From Paramacrobiotus richtersi (Eukaryota; Tardigrada; Eutardigrada; Parachela; Macrobiotidae): a DNA stretch of 29,793 nucleotides. The notes beneath the pieces were generated by a model, which made no database searches, was not told the origin of the DNA, and was given only the letters and a program-made list of their open reading frames with translations. How positions within the stretch are numbered: position 1 is the first letter of the stretch; each line of letters begins with the position of its first letter. Location: NCBI GenBank assembly GCA_034698045.1, contig JAQGAU010000369.1, positions 1 through 29,793 on the forward strand. Direction: 5' to 3'. Below are positions 1 through 10,703 of this stretch, in pieces. Made by a program: the position numbers and the translations under genes.

Positions 1-1541
1 ATTTAATCCGACAGCACGTTCCTTGGTTGATTGAGTGAATGTGTCAAGACGCTCAAATATCGCTGGGGAAAAAATGGTACGGGCATAATGTCACCAATTC
101 TCAAGTGCATACATCGATCGTTTCGTCCCTGTTCAGATATGTCTGTTTACATAGATTATAAATACATTTCTACAGGTAGGAGACTCTTTGTGAAACATGA
201 ACTGTAACAACAATACTTAGGTGGTGGACTTCCTGCTGCTGTTATCGACCGTTTTTTGGCGTTCCTTGATGGACCGTAACGAGGACATTCTTTAGCTTAT
301 AGAGTATTAGGAAACATCTTGAAATGGGTTTACTGTAAGTCTTCCTTCGCTTCGCAACAGTAACGCTCTTCTCCGTATACGTAAACAGTTACTGTATAAT
401 TATAGGTCTCAAAAAAGATGTACAGGGGTTTTTCAGATAGACCTACGCGAATGTTAAGAAATTCTCGAAGCAAGAATCCCTAAATCTTTGAGAGAAACAG
501 AGCGACGATTCTGGTACTTACTTTCACCGTTTGTAACACCGTACAAGATAAAATTGACGTCAAGGTCATAAATCGCAGTTATACCATGATCCACTACCAC
601 TCACCATGCAGAGAAGATGGCTGAGCAAATAAAGGAAACTACAGACGCAGAGAATATCGGGCAGCTTCGACTTGATTGCCGTCATCCTTTCCGCAACACC
701 GGTTCACACACAAATCCACATAATCCCCACTGAGAAATAAATTTTCTTCCACCGCTTTACTTCCTGGTATAAAGAAATGCTTGCTCAACAATCCCAGCTA
801 ATAAAAAAAGTGTTCCCAACCGTGTCGCAACTAATTATCCTCACAGCCTTAACCATATTACCACGCTTCCCGTGAGAGTGTAACCACCAAATCTCTGGAT
901 AGCAAATGAACAAAGTATAGGCGCAAGCGCAGTCGAACAGCTGTGCGGTTGGGGGATACAAGCAATTACCCGGCTGGAACGCACATAATGCTCCTATCGG
1001 AAATCAAATCAACGAGGAGCATGGCTACATGCATGCCATGACAAGGCAGTTTGGTCTGGCTGCAGCAGCATCCCTTTGAAAGAGGGAACGTACGGGTGTA
1101 CCAGGGAGAAACGGCGGTGCGGCGGGCAGTTAATTTTGCTTCCAGCTAATCAATACCTGCCAGTTTATTCAATATCGGCCGGGGTCGAGTGCTTTTCACT
1201 TACCTGCGGGATTTTAACGAGCGTTTATCCATACGCCAAGGGCTCCTCGCCGATCGAAAGAAATGGGTAGCGATTACTTTGTTAATGGTTGGTAGAGGCA
1301 AGTGAAAACGGAGGGAATGCTTCGCATCCTTATGTGCTTGTTAACAGGAGAACGTACTGTAGAAAAGTCTCAAATAGACGGCATTATGGAATTTCGCTCG
1401 TCAGATGATATATGTAACTGACAAATGACATGTCTCGTGTGTCAGAAAAAGAACATGTTTACAGTTTTAGGAATTGGGCTTGTTTGGGATTTAGGAACAT
1501 CTGCAACGTTAATCTTAAAGAAACCACCGACGAATACGACT

Positions 1542-1562
1542 TATACGAGTAAAACTCGTATA
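1542..1562. repeat. Perfect 9-bp inverted repeat, 3-nt loop
   Basis: TATACGAGT at 1542-1550 is followed by AAA and by its exact reverse complement at 1554-1562. No gene or T-run terminator is attached, so no function is assigned. Confidence 0.6.
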
Positions 1563-1852
1563 CCGTATGCGCCTATGTAAAATTGTAAAGTTTATAGTTG
1601 ATTAACATTCAGGTAGAGGGAGCTTTTGGAGTTTCTTATTAACATGGCTTAACGTAACAAATGTGCACTGCAACATTCTTTAAGTTTTAAATTTTACCAG
1701 AATTAGTTTTAGTAACCCGAAGTAATGTAAGACCACCAATCTCGCCCGAACGAGTATAAGATATATATGCCGAACTCGCATTTCCTTCTTTCGAACAAAA
1801 CTTGTTGACTTTATATCCGATTCTCCGAATACCGACCGGAACACGGGATAAC

Positions 1853-1875
1853 CCGATGTCAACCTTTGACATCGG
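1853..1875. repeat. Perfect 9-bp inverted repeat, 5-nt loop
   Basis: CCGATGTCA at 1853-1861 and TGACATCGG at 1867-1875 form a perfect stem around a 5-nt loop. It lies in a stretch with no supported gene. Function unknown. Confidence 0.6.
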
Positions 1876-3197
1876 AATAAGCTTCATTTAACGGCATGTG
1901 ACCTTCCATAAAAAGACCCTCATAACTAACGAGCGTATATTTATTGACTTTTGCCACAGTAAGTGTTGATCTCCCACTCTAGTGGGGGCAATATGGCATT
2001 GTGATTTACGATTCCACAACTGTCCAACAATCATATTCATAATAGGATGAACAACCACATAAGTATGCTGGATGCTGGTACAATCGATTTTTTGAATTAT
2101 GGGCAACTTGCTTGTTATTAAAGTTCATGCGCCCATGGCGGTTTCTGTAATGGATCTGCGGACCTCCCACATAATCAGGGATAGAAACGAAGAGGCGTGT
2201 TGTAGCGTGCTCAAAGACGACGTGCTGCTGATGCAAAGACTGTATGCAAAAATAGTAATTAAACTGCTTTCCTGTGGAAATCCCGAGCTGATTAATTAGC
2301 CTGATTCCAAGTCACTGCAGATTTAATGTTGGGGAAGAGAAACCTCTTGGAAATTCTTGAAATTAAAGCCGTATATTTACCAATCAAACCACAAATTATC
2401 TGATTTCGCATAGGTCATCTTGTAGTGGTTGTGACCAACCGGGAATCATGGTATTAACAAAGCTTCTTGACAAGTATGTTAGGTTACCGCAAAGCACATA
2501 CTGAGTAGTGCAAAACTAGTTTCAAAACCCTAAAAATATATAGTTATGCTACTAATCCGAATACAAAATGAAAAGGTCGTTGTTTAATGAAACACAAAAA
2601 CACGGCATCGGCATGCTCGATTTGAATATTGTAGCTGAAATTGCGGTTTTTTCGAAGGACTTACAGATTATTTGAATATACACCTTTGAAACTGAGCTTG
2701 TTCATCAAGAAACGTAACCATTTTGACCGAATATTGGTCTTAGTTGAAACGGTTGGAGCCGGCTAAGGCCTGGTACAGTATATCATTTCCGGTTGCTTCC
2801 TTTTCAAAATGAACACACTGATACCGTAAATCACATTCCCTAATAAACGATACATTCAATATTACTCGCGTAAAGTGGATATTATTAAGGTAGTTTATAG
2901 ACCACTATAGAAAATGTGTAGGAATCCTGTCGCTTGCGGGCCGTTCCGTTGTCGCTTGCGGCCATTCAATTACGCTCAAATTACCGTAAAACTTACGAAG
3001 CAGCGAACCTCCTGATCATTTATTTATCGTCAGACGTGTCTAATTTATTGCTGGTTGACCGAAGCGTTGCCAATCATTATCGTTGCGGGAAGTCCCGTAA
3101 GCAGTAAAAACAAGACAACAAAAACATATAAAACTGACAAAATGAAAGAAGCGGGACGGGCGCTGCAGAGAAAACAACTATCCCTCCATTGAAAATG

Positions 3198-4895
3198 CTA
3201 GACATTATTATCGTTCCTCTGATTCACAGCAATATACTCCTGCCCATCCCGATTCGTCGCAATCAACGCCTTGGCCCGTCCCCAACTTAACCGGCACGTG
3301 ATGGTCTGCGCTAAAGAGACGATAAAGCTGATGATATCCAATGACAATATGGCAATATCCTTGGCCAGATACCACGCATGATCCGCACCGTACCGCGTAT
3401 CCCGATGGATCGTCGTGGCGGCACTGACGACGATAAAGTATAGTGCGGCAATGGTCAGGATTCCGCTGAGGATGAAGGATGCTAGGAGGGCGGTCAGACG
3501 TTTGGATAACGTTGTTTGATTGTTGATTTTGAAAGGCCGTCCAGCTAGGATACCGAAGGACCCACAGATCCACAGGGTTAGCCCGGTGATCAGGGAGACC
3601 AGTTTGTGGAGGTGCCACACGCGGAAGACTTTGATGAACTGTACAAGGGCTGAAAGAAGGAATTTTGTCAGCCGTCTACTGTACAGCTGCTTTTAATCTG
3701 CGGTAATGGGGGAATTATGTTCCTCTGCCCTTCGTTGTTCGAGACATCGATTTTACAGGCATTTTACAATACAGTGGTTAGCATGAGTGTCGAACTTCTG
3801 CACACGGTAGCAAACGTTCTGTTTACGCTTGAAAGATGCGCTTGAAAGATCTGTTAGAAAAAATTCTGAACTTTTTTCGAACAAAAAGATCTTGTCTGCT
3901 GGAGCCGTGAACGTTTTTAAGTTTATGCTCAGAACTGTGGATCTGTCGTAGTGGTATTTTTATACTTGTGTTAGCATTTGTTACGACCAGACTTGAAGTC
4001 CCTGATGGGTTGTCTGCTCTTGTGTTATAATAATAAATAATAATACTACTAATACAGTTTACTACACTGCAATGTTGTTGTAATGATAAAGGGTTACTAT
4101 CACAGTGAACGAAAAAGAGTGCGCGCAATAAATTCATATTAAATTGCTGCATACAGTGCATAGTGCGTAGTATATTAGCCTTAGGCGAAAAGTCTACTAT
4201 ACGTCAAGTACAGGACAATCCCATGTATCAGAAGTCTTCCTTTGAGCTGATCATGTAGTTCATTTTCTTGCTTTAATTACACAACATTGCGCATGAATAT
4301 GCTCTACAAAAATAAAACGGTTCTAACTTCTAATGCAAATAAAAAAGCGCTTCTTCTAAAACTGAAATTTTCTGGAATCTACCTTAATTGTAAGCAAATT
4401 CAGAAACACGGTTATGCGGTTTCGACTTGAACATAAGTTATTATGGGATTTTTCGAGAAAGAGGCATTCAAAACGATCGAGCACTTTTGTATGTGGGATA
4501 GCGATTAATTAAGCTTTTTTACGGTAATATTGCGGAATGACCAGATAACTTTAATACAAATCTTTTTATACTCCGTAAACATTAATTCTTTCCCATCTTA
4601 AACTCGCGCGAGTTAGATCGAAAAACAAGATAAAGCTTATGTACAAACCAGCTTTACTTGTTCTTATCCGAGACACAATTAGTACAACATACAAATTTGC
4701 AAAATATCACAAGTTCTGATGTAAACAATATGACCAATATTAAATAAAGCATCGTGCAATTGTTAGCAACAACTTACTAGTGGTGTAATAAATGGTGAAG
4801 ATCGCCCCAATGATAACCTGCACAATTCCCAGTCCTAACACCAGCCGGTAATTGTAGGGTTCCATAGGAAATGTGGAACTTACTTGCTCCCGCAT
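3198..4895 (-). CDS. MS4A/CD20-like four-transmembrane protein, copy 1
   Basis: Two-exon model: exon 1 4895-4778, exon 2 3649-3198, 189 aa. The donor reads A|GTAAGT and the acceptor TTTCAG|CC; the join is phase 1. Four hydrophobic segments are visible at roughly residues 18-38, 56-74, 91-116 and 134-157. TM1 carries the LGxxQxxxG pattern (LGIVQVIIGA) and TM2 ends CGSFGILAGR, both typical of MS4A/TMEM176-type proteins; the length also fits that family. The start at 4895 is chosen because it makes exon 1 118 nt, exactly as in the second copy at 15048-15970; the in-frame ATG at 4865 is an alternative. The N- and C-termini are predicted to be cytoplasmic. Known members act as membrane adaptors or in ion handling, but no specific role can be read here. 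The family call rests on pattern recognition only. Confidence 0.65.
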
Positions 4896-6072
4896 GCCTA
4901 CCTCTCTATCGCACGTGGAACAACTGGTGTGGTGCTCGCATTGTCGAGAGCGATTATTAACCATCAATGCCACATGAAAGCAGCTATAACTTTCACGCCG
5001 CGGGCCTTTGTCAACGCTGTGTGATAGCACGTCTAACTGGTCAGACTGGTTGGGTATAGAATGGGGATGTATAGTACAACGCGTGCGTGGAGTGCAAAAT
5101 TGCAAATTGCAGACATTACGATGGCTAATGATATACTGCTATCATGAATGCGATCTCTAAACGGGACAAGTAGACAGGTACAAAGGGCAGTAATTTGTTG
5201 CGGATATCTGACGGTAGGAAATGTTTCAATTAACGAGTCTGGTGCTGATCACAAGAGAACGATTTACCGGTGTGCAGCTGCTAACAAGAGCAGATTTAAT
5301 GTGTTGTTTAACATGTTTAATTGGTTCATGTTTAGCTAGCGTATGTATGTCGTGAGATAACAAACGCTAACTTCTAAATCAAATCAGCGGCATAAATATC
5401 GATCCATTAAAATTGTAGAACCACCAACCAAGCAATTGCTGATTACACGAATTCACCAATTACCGGCTAAAAAAAGCTGAGAGATAACAAAATAAACCTG
5501 CTCGATGGTGGTGTAATGTCCACGCTACTGGCGTCCTACATAATAACCGGTGAAAATAGAGCTCTGGTAGCGGCGTTCTCGAACTGCTGACCCTTGGTTG
5601 CTACCAACTGATCCGGCCCAAGCGGGTGTAGACGCCCTACGCTCACTACGTCGGCACATTGAAACGGTCCGCTGCTGCGAGAAAGAAATTTGCGTAGGAA
5701 CTAGAAGCAAATGTAAAAAATTAAGAATATCGGGTATTGTGACTATCGCGGCTCAAGGACTATTCAGAAGGGAAAATAGTACGTAAATGTCAGACAGCTA
5801 GGCAACAACAACTTTATTCCTCTGGCCCATTTTGACCAGCAGGTGCCATGCATTTATGCATGACATCAGATACTGTGAGAAACCATAACCGTAAGGAAAC
5901 AATGTGAACAATTATACAAATATACAGTAAAGTCTGTGGGTGCGACATTTCCGTTCGCTGCCGAATTCGCAATATTGTGAAGCTGTTAGTACTAGAATAA
6001 CATATACATACAAGTACGATATAAACATGCTACAGAAGAAAACAACAACCGCTACCAATCCAAACTTTCAGG
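4896..6072. other. Intergenic region, no gene seen
   Basis: This is the 5' flank of the first MS4A-like gene (minus strand). Several open frames of 60-65 codons occur on both strands without splice support or motifs. A 21-bp stretch at 5155-5175 with core ACGGGACAAGT recurs with two mismatches at 14557-14577. No promoter element can be named with confidence. Confidence 0.45.
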
Positions 6073-6420
6073 CTACTGAGTGCCTCCGTCCAAGATAAGT
6101 CGCCCGTGGTAGCAGTCTTTCACATCCTTCAGCAAACGGCGCACGAAATTACCAATTGCATGGGCATTCTGATCCAACTCGTCGGTCCCATACTTGCTGT
6201 TCAGACAGTACTTCATGTATTCAAGAGATCCGGTGGTTGCATTGTCATCCGTTCGAGCAGGGATTCGCGTGATGGCAAATGAAGGGGACAACTGAACAAA
6301 GCGTGCGCTTCGTCCTCAAGAACTTCGCAGTGCCGGCACACACAGGCAGCGGTTCCGGTTTTTCTGGCTTATGCTTACGTACTTTTCCATGAGATCTGTA
6401 GCGACTGGCAAGTGGCCGGA
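6073..6420 (-). pseudogene. Remnant of the C-terminal CCHC region of a non-LTR retrotransposon (LINE)
   Basis: One minus-strand frame (about 6378-6218) encodes a CRHC...H....C array with spacing C-x2-C-x7-H-x4-C, followed by CPLHLPSRESLLERM. This matches the cysteine-histidine motif and following helix found after the reverse transcriptase of many LINE-like elements. The frame then stops, and the continuation (LNSKYGTDELDQNAHAIGNF, FVRRLLKDVKD) lies in another frame, ending at a TAG at 6073. Upstream, GHLPVATDLMEKY sits in yet another frame. At least two frameshifts are therefore implied, so this is a dead fragment of about 350 bp. No RT domain, poly(A) tail or target duplication was found. 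Alternatively the 6073-6291 frame could be an exon of an unrelated gene. Confidence 0.4.
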
Positions 6421-6816
6421 TGAAGAGTCTTGCCGTCTTGCCGTCTGGCCGTAAGACGGCTGAACGGACGGGTCTCTCTGTCCCCTTCTCTCAGTCCCTC
6501 TATACAAAGGTGCTAAATTGTAAGAGAGGCCGGTCTGATTGCAGTGGCAGGGCTGCGCTGCAGATGAAAGACATTCTAGCTTATTTCTAGGAACTGTTTA
6601 TTACACTCGTCAACATTTTTCATAATCGCTCTTTCTGCAGCTGTCTAGGTACGAAGTAGTATAACAAACAGCACATCGATATTCTCTTTATCGGTCTGTT
6701 GAAGGCATCACTACTCTACCAAGCTTTTCAGTAACATCTTCCCTTTTCGTTCTTACGAAAAGCGAACCATAAACCTCTACATTCGTGGAATACCGAAAAA
6801 GACTCACAATTTCACC

Positions 6817-9751
6817 ATGGCTGCAAACAACACTGATGGAATGGTGTGGGGTTGGCAAAGCAAAGTCAAGACCATCGCCGAACGAAGCAAACATATTTTG
6901 GGGACGGATTTCCTTTGCGATGTTACCTTTCGCGTGGGACCAAAGGATGGAGAGACCGTCGACATCAAAGCACACAAGTACGAATATCAAAATTATAATA
7001 TCTTATTGCGTTAGTTTTGCTGCCACAGTTTCTCATGGTCTGGTGAAGAAAGCAGCGTTTACCAGGGAGCCTCGTTCCTAATTTAGTCATTAAATGTGAT
7101 TTAAATACTTGTAACTGTTTAAATACTTGCATATACACTGTTTTTTAAATATTGTTCTAATACCTAAAAATTAATTCGAATTATCTGATGGCTGTCCTTA
7201 ACGAATTTCACTATGAGCTTTCACGAACATAAATCGTGCACGGAATGGGAGCGTTATTTTTGCAAGTGCGTTGTTAGTTTTAGCTGTTAGCAATAGTGCT
7301 GCAGAAGTACTGTTTCTCGGTAAATAATTTATAATCATATAAGTCATATTATTTAAGTTGCATATACTCATAAATCATGAAATGGTCTTGAAGAAAACGG
7401 TTGTGTATTGGCCGCTTTTAGACATTCTGTTAACTATATGGAAATTGTCATCCTGGATTGGTTGTAATTTATCTACATTTCAGTGTTTCATTAGATTCCT
7501 CTTGGCGTTGGGAAGTGCAGTTTTTGAAACCATGTTCTACGGCAACCTTCCGGAAACCAAGAGCATCGTTCCCATCACTGACATTGATCCTGAGCCGTTC
7601 AGGATCGTATTAAGGTTTGGAATGCTGATTCTCACTGTGTGTAGTTAAACTTTCGTCTGCCAGTTGACGGAAAGCCCGTTTTTGGATAGGTATCTTTATC
7701 ACGATCAAATCGGACCATTGGCTGATACCACCGCATTTCCCACACTGTACGCAGCGAAGAAATATGGTCTGCCAATCCTGAAGGGCGTTTGTGAGGGATA
7801 TCTGCGGGAAAACGTTTCCTCTAAGAAATGTCTTCCTTGGTTTGTTCAGGTACGTACACGCACGGTGGATTATGAATGATAAAATAATAAAAAATTATGT
7901 TACGAGTTCAAACAGACCTGGACTGGTTAAAGGGTGTATATTTACAAAATGCAATTATGCACTTCCGTTAATTGTGAACATTTACGTGTTACAAGTACAG
8001 TCAACGCATTGGGCCTTATAGTTTAGTGTTTATACTTTACAGGCAAAGATGTATGATGAACCAGAGTTGGCCGAGTTTTTCCTCTCAAAAATCGATGCCC
8101 AAGGACCGTTGGTTTTGAAGTCAGCCGACTTCTTGAAAGTGGACATTGGAATTGTGGAGGAAATCTTATCGCGGGACTCGTTGAAGGTTAGGGAGGTGGA
8201 TGTATATAACGCTGCAGTCAGGCAAGAGTCAAATTAAATTAAGTTTAATTAATTATTAAGTTTAACAATGCGTTGCCCTTCCAGATGGGCAAAAAACCAC
8301 TGTGCAAAGAATCAGATCGATCCGACGGGCGCGAATTTGCGAATGGCCTTGGGGGATGCGCTGTTTCTGGTCAGGTTTCCTATCATGACATCCCATGAGG
8401 TTGCTGCAGGACCAGTTAAGGTACTTGTGCGTGATATGCGAGAATTCATGCGGAAGTCCCTTTTCTAAGTCAGTGAACGGAAATGTCGGATGTCCTGTAT
8501 TGGACTAGCATAGGTGTTAACTTCACGGCAAGAAAACGCAAAACATCAAATTTATTCAGATTAATCCGTCTAAATATCCTGTCAAAATTGATCAAGCAGC
8601 ATCGATGGTTAACAAGAAAACATTATATAATTATCTGGAAACTGCATATCTTTCATTAAATGTAAACGGTACATTTCGCAGTCGGGCGTGCTGCTTCCTG
8701 AAGAAGTTACACAGCTGTTCCAGTGTTGGTATGCTAATGAAGCACTGCCGGGAAATTTCAATACCACAAGAAGACAGATATCCGCGGAATTGCACATTGC
8801 CAGATTTGATGGCAAACAGGATGGATGGACGTATACAGCAGGCAGATCAAATGCGATAAAGTATGCATTTGTACAGAAGATTTATTTGCTGTCTCATTTT
8901 TGTAGTTTCTGTTTTTCAGGCTTTGTATCACATCTGTGACGGACAAAACGAATCGAAATGTGGTAAAAGTGTGACTTTATCGAAATGAGTATACCGGACT
9001 GCTTGTTTCCACGTTCGGTATTTCTTTAGGATTTAGCGTCGATCAGCTTAGTCGCTGTTGGATTCTATCTTTCCAGCGGTATTCCAAGCATGCCATATTG
9101 TACCGCAGGCGGCACTTGTGGATATTGTGGATATTCTCAGAATCGATGTAGATGCTCCGGCGCTTCTCGTATTGCTCGTGCTCAATCCAACGCTCCCACC
9201 CTAACTTTGAGGGTGTATGTCGAAGAAAGAGCCAACCAACGGGAACTGGTTGAGTATCGCCAGATCTTTCGTCCTCCAGCGGGTGAAACTGGGGACCGTG
9301 TGCAGAAGATTGCTTTGAGCAAGGCCGTACCACTGAAAGTGCATCAGCGCTACACTGTATCGGTTGACATGACGGTAAAACTCTAATGTCACATAATGCT
9401 AAACAGATAAATGCGGCTTAAGAAAATGTTTTTTTTAAATATGTGATCTTTATAATAGTCAAATGTTGCAGGGAATCCAAAAATCTTATTACGGTACGGA
9501 GGGAAGTAGCAGCGTTACGATGCCGACGTCGTCGGATGATTTTCATGTTACAGTGCAGTTTTCCTCAGTTTCCGAAGGTGAGATATATGACAATTGGGTT
9601 TTTTTAAATAGCCGGTTAAGAATGACGATTTAAATTGGTTTTAGCTAACGGCAATCAAGCGTCTGGTGCATCCGGTGGAGGACAACCATCTGGAATTACA
9701 ACGGTTGCGCAGGGTCAGCTTCCGGAGTTGTATTTTGAGGTTATTGGATAA
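6817..9751 (+). CDS. BTB-BACK-PHR domain protein (BTBD1/2/3/6-like)
   Basis: Ten exons: 6817-6977, 7495-7614, 7690-7849, 8043-8221, 8285-8420, 8682-8860, 8920-8962, 9030-9374, 9472-9577, 9645-9751; 1536 nt, 511 aa. All joins keep frame. The BTB domain is at about residues 25-140 (DVTFRV, KAHKFLLALGSAVFETMFYG, LYAAKKYG), the BACK domain at about 150-255 (LSRDSLKVREVDVYNAAVRW, LFLVRFPIMTSHEVAAGP), and a PHR beta-sandwich at about 285-511 ending GQLPELYFEV, equivalent to the GGQIPELIFYA end of vertebrate BTBD6. Known relatives are substrate adaptors for cullin-3 ubiquitin ligases; that role is inferred here. The start is the first ATG before the BTB domain and lies in ACC-ATG-G. Oddities: intron 4 begins with GC, and exon 8 carries a cysteine-rich insert absent from the paralogue at 10704-13329. 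Confidence 0.9.
8222..8284 (+). other. Non-canonical GC-AG intron (intron 4 of the BTB-BACK-PHR gene)
   Basis: The 63-nt intron starts AG|GCAAGA and ends CTTCCAG|A. The flanking codons give AAVR|WAK, which matches NAVIK|WAT in the paralogue, where the same intron position and phase use GTAAAG. No GT near 8222 keeps both frame and conserved residues. GC-AG is a known minor class of U2-type introns. Confidence 0.8.
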
Positions 9752-10703
9752 TCGAAACGGGCGAAATGTTTGCAACACGTTTTCTGTAATTCATTCGCTT
9801 AACGCGATAACTTTTTTGCGTTCGACGAAAAGCCAAGTGGCCTTCATTTGCATTTGGTTGGAATTTTTGCAGTTCTCCCGAAATAGACAAACTTCTGTAC
9901 GATCTTGTGGTCTTTGTCTCTGTATAAAACGTACAGCATACGGTATTAATCACTTTGTTGAATATCATCGTTATAATCCAAATCGGAATGTTCTAGCTTG
10001 GCAACTGACGAGTAAAATTTAGTGAAGTTGTTGATTATTTGATTTTGGAACGGTAACACAAAAGTTACATCGACCACAAGATTTCCTTGACACAGACTCA
10101 GAAACTGGCAAAAATTAATGTAGCTTATCCATAACTGTGGAAGGAATTCCAGTCATGTCTGGATCAACGAGTGCAGTAACTGTATAGTAGTAACAACGTC
10201 GTTGGTTTCGTTCATGTACAGTCAGTCAGCTAATAATTACAACCTGTAACGATCTGTTTCAACGTAAAGTTCTATTATTTTCAGTGACCTAAAGCACAAG
10301 TACGTTTAGCGCGGCATAAGGGATCGCTGGGATGACATAACGGTAACAGTATCCATGTTGCAGTGAGACTAATTGTATAAGACTAGAAAGGGTGGTTAAA
10401 ATTATCACTGGTGGCCATGCAAGAAAAAACGCTTATAACATTCGTTTTATTAGAGGCTACGGCTCGAAAATCTTTACGTTGCTGGAATCGAACTAAATTT
10501 AATGCTTCGAGGGTGACTGGTTCCCAGTTTACGAATCGGGCTAATTCAACAGCTCATGTTCTATTTTAAAGGCGGGCGAATACAGTTTTATAGCTACTGT
10601 AACAGTGAAAGCACGAAATTTAGGCTCTCGACAGCAACCGCCGAAACGATTTATAATGCAGGTGTCAATGGGTATGAACCGCATCGGTGTTAGCAGACAG
10701 ACG
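9752..10703. other. Intergenic region between two convergent BTB genes
   Basis: About 950 bp lying between the stop codons of the tail-to-tail paralogues. It should hold both 3' UTRs. On the minus strand AATAAA occurs at 10446-10451, about 250 nt beyond the stop of the right-hand gene. No AATAAA was noticed close after 9751 on the plus strand. Open frames here (for example 9752-10022 and its antisense) show no motifs. Confidence 0.6.
10446..10451 (-). promoter_or_regulatory. Candidate polyadenylation signal AATAAA
   Basis: The canonical hexamer on the minus strand lies about 250 nt downstream of the TGA at 10704-10706. It is the first clear one in that direction. The distance is plausible, but the AT content makes chance occurrence possible. 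Confidence 0.4.

Larger units (their letters stand above)
1..3197. other. Region without a supportable gene
   Basis: I found no exon chain, conserved domain or RNA gene here. Open frames are short (up to about 75 codons), overlap on both strands and lack recognisable motifs or well-placed splice sites. What can be seen: two perfect 9-bp hairpins (1542-1562 and 1853-1875) and a 22-bp-period partial duplication sharing GTCGCTTGCGG at 2929-2939 and 2951-2961. The right end is the 3' flank of the MS4A-like gene on the minus strand. An exon of a gene lying mostly off the left edge cannot be excluded. Confidence 0.5.

Noticed and set aside
1076..2299. Open frames of 60-76 codons on both strands as genes
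   Set aside because: They overlap each other, have no domain, signal peptide or splice context, and are of the length expected by chance.
5525..5710. Minus-strand frame containing FTGYYVGR, similar to the MTGYYVNR start of the second MS4A-like protein
   Set aside because: Only about seven residues agree; no TM1 follows, and a stop comes three codons later. Probably chance.
7484..7494. Acceptor TTTCAG just before BTB exon 2
   Set aside because: It puts the exon in the wrong frame. The following TTAG|A acceptor gives AHKFLLALG, matching the paralogue.
9073..9110. A 30-nt GT-AG intron that would remove part of the cysteine-rich insert
   Set aside because: Too short for spliceosomal removal and lacking a pyrimidine tract; the frame is open through it.
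10470..10510. Minus-strand GTTCGATTCC resembling a tRNA T-loop
   Set aside because: The flanking bases do not form the 5-bp T-stem, and no acceptor or anticodon arm fits.
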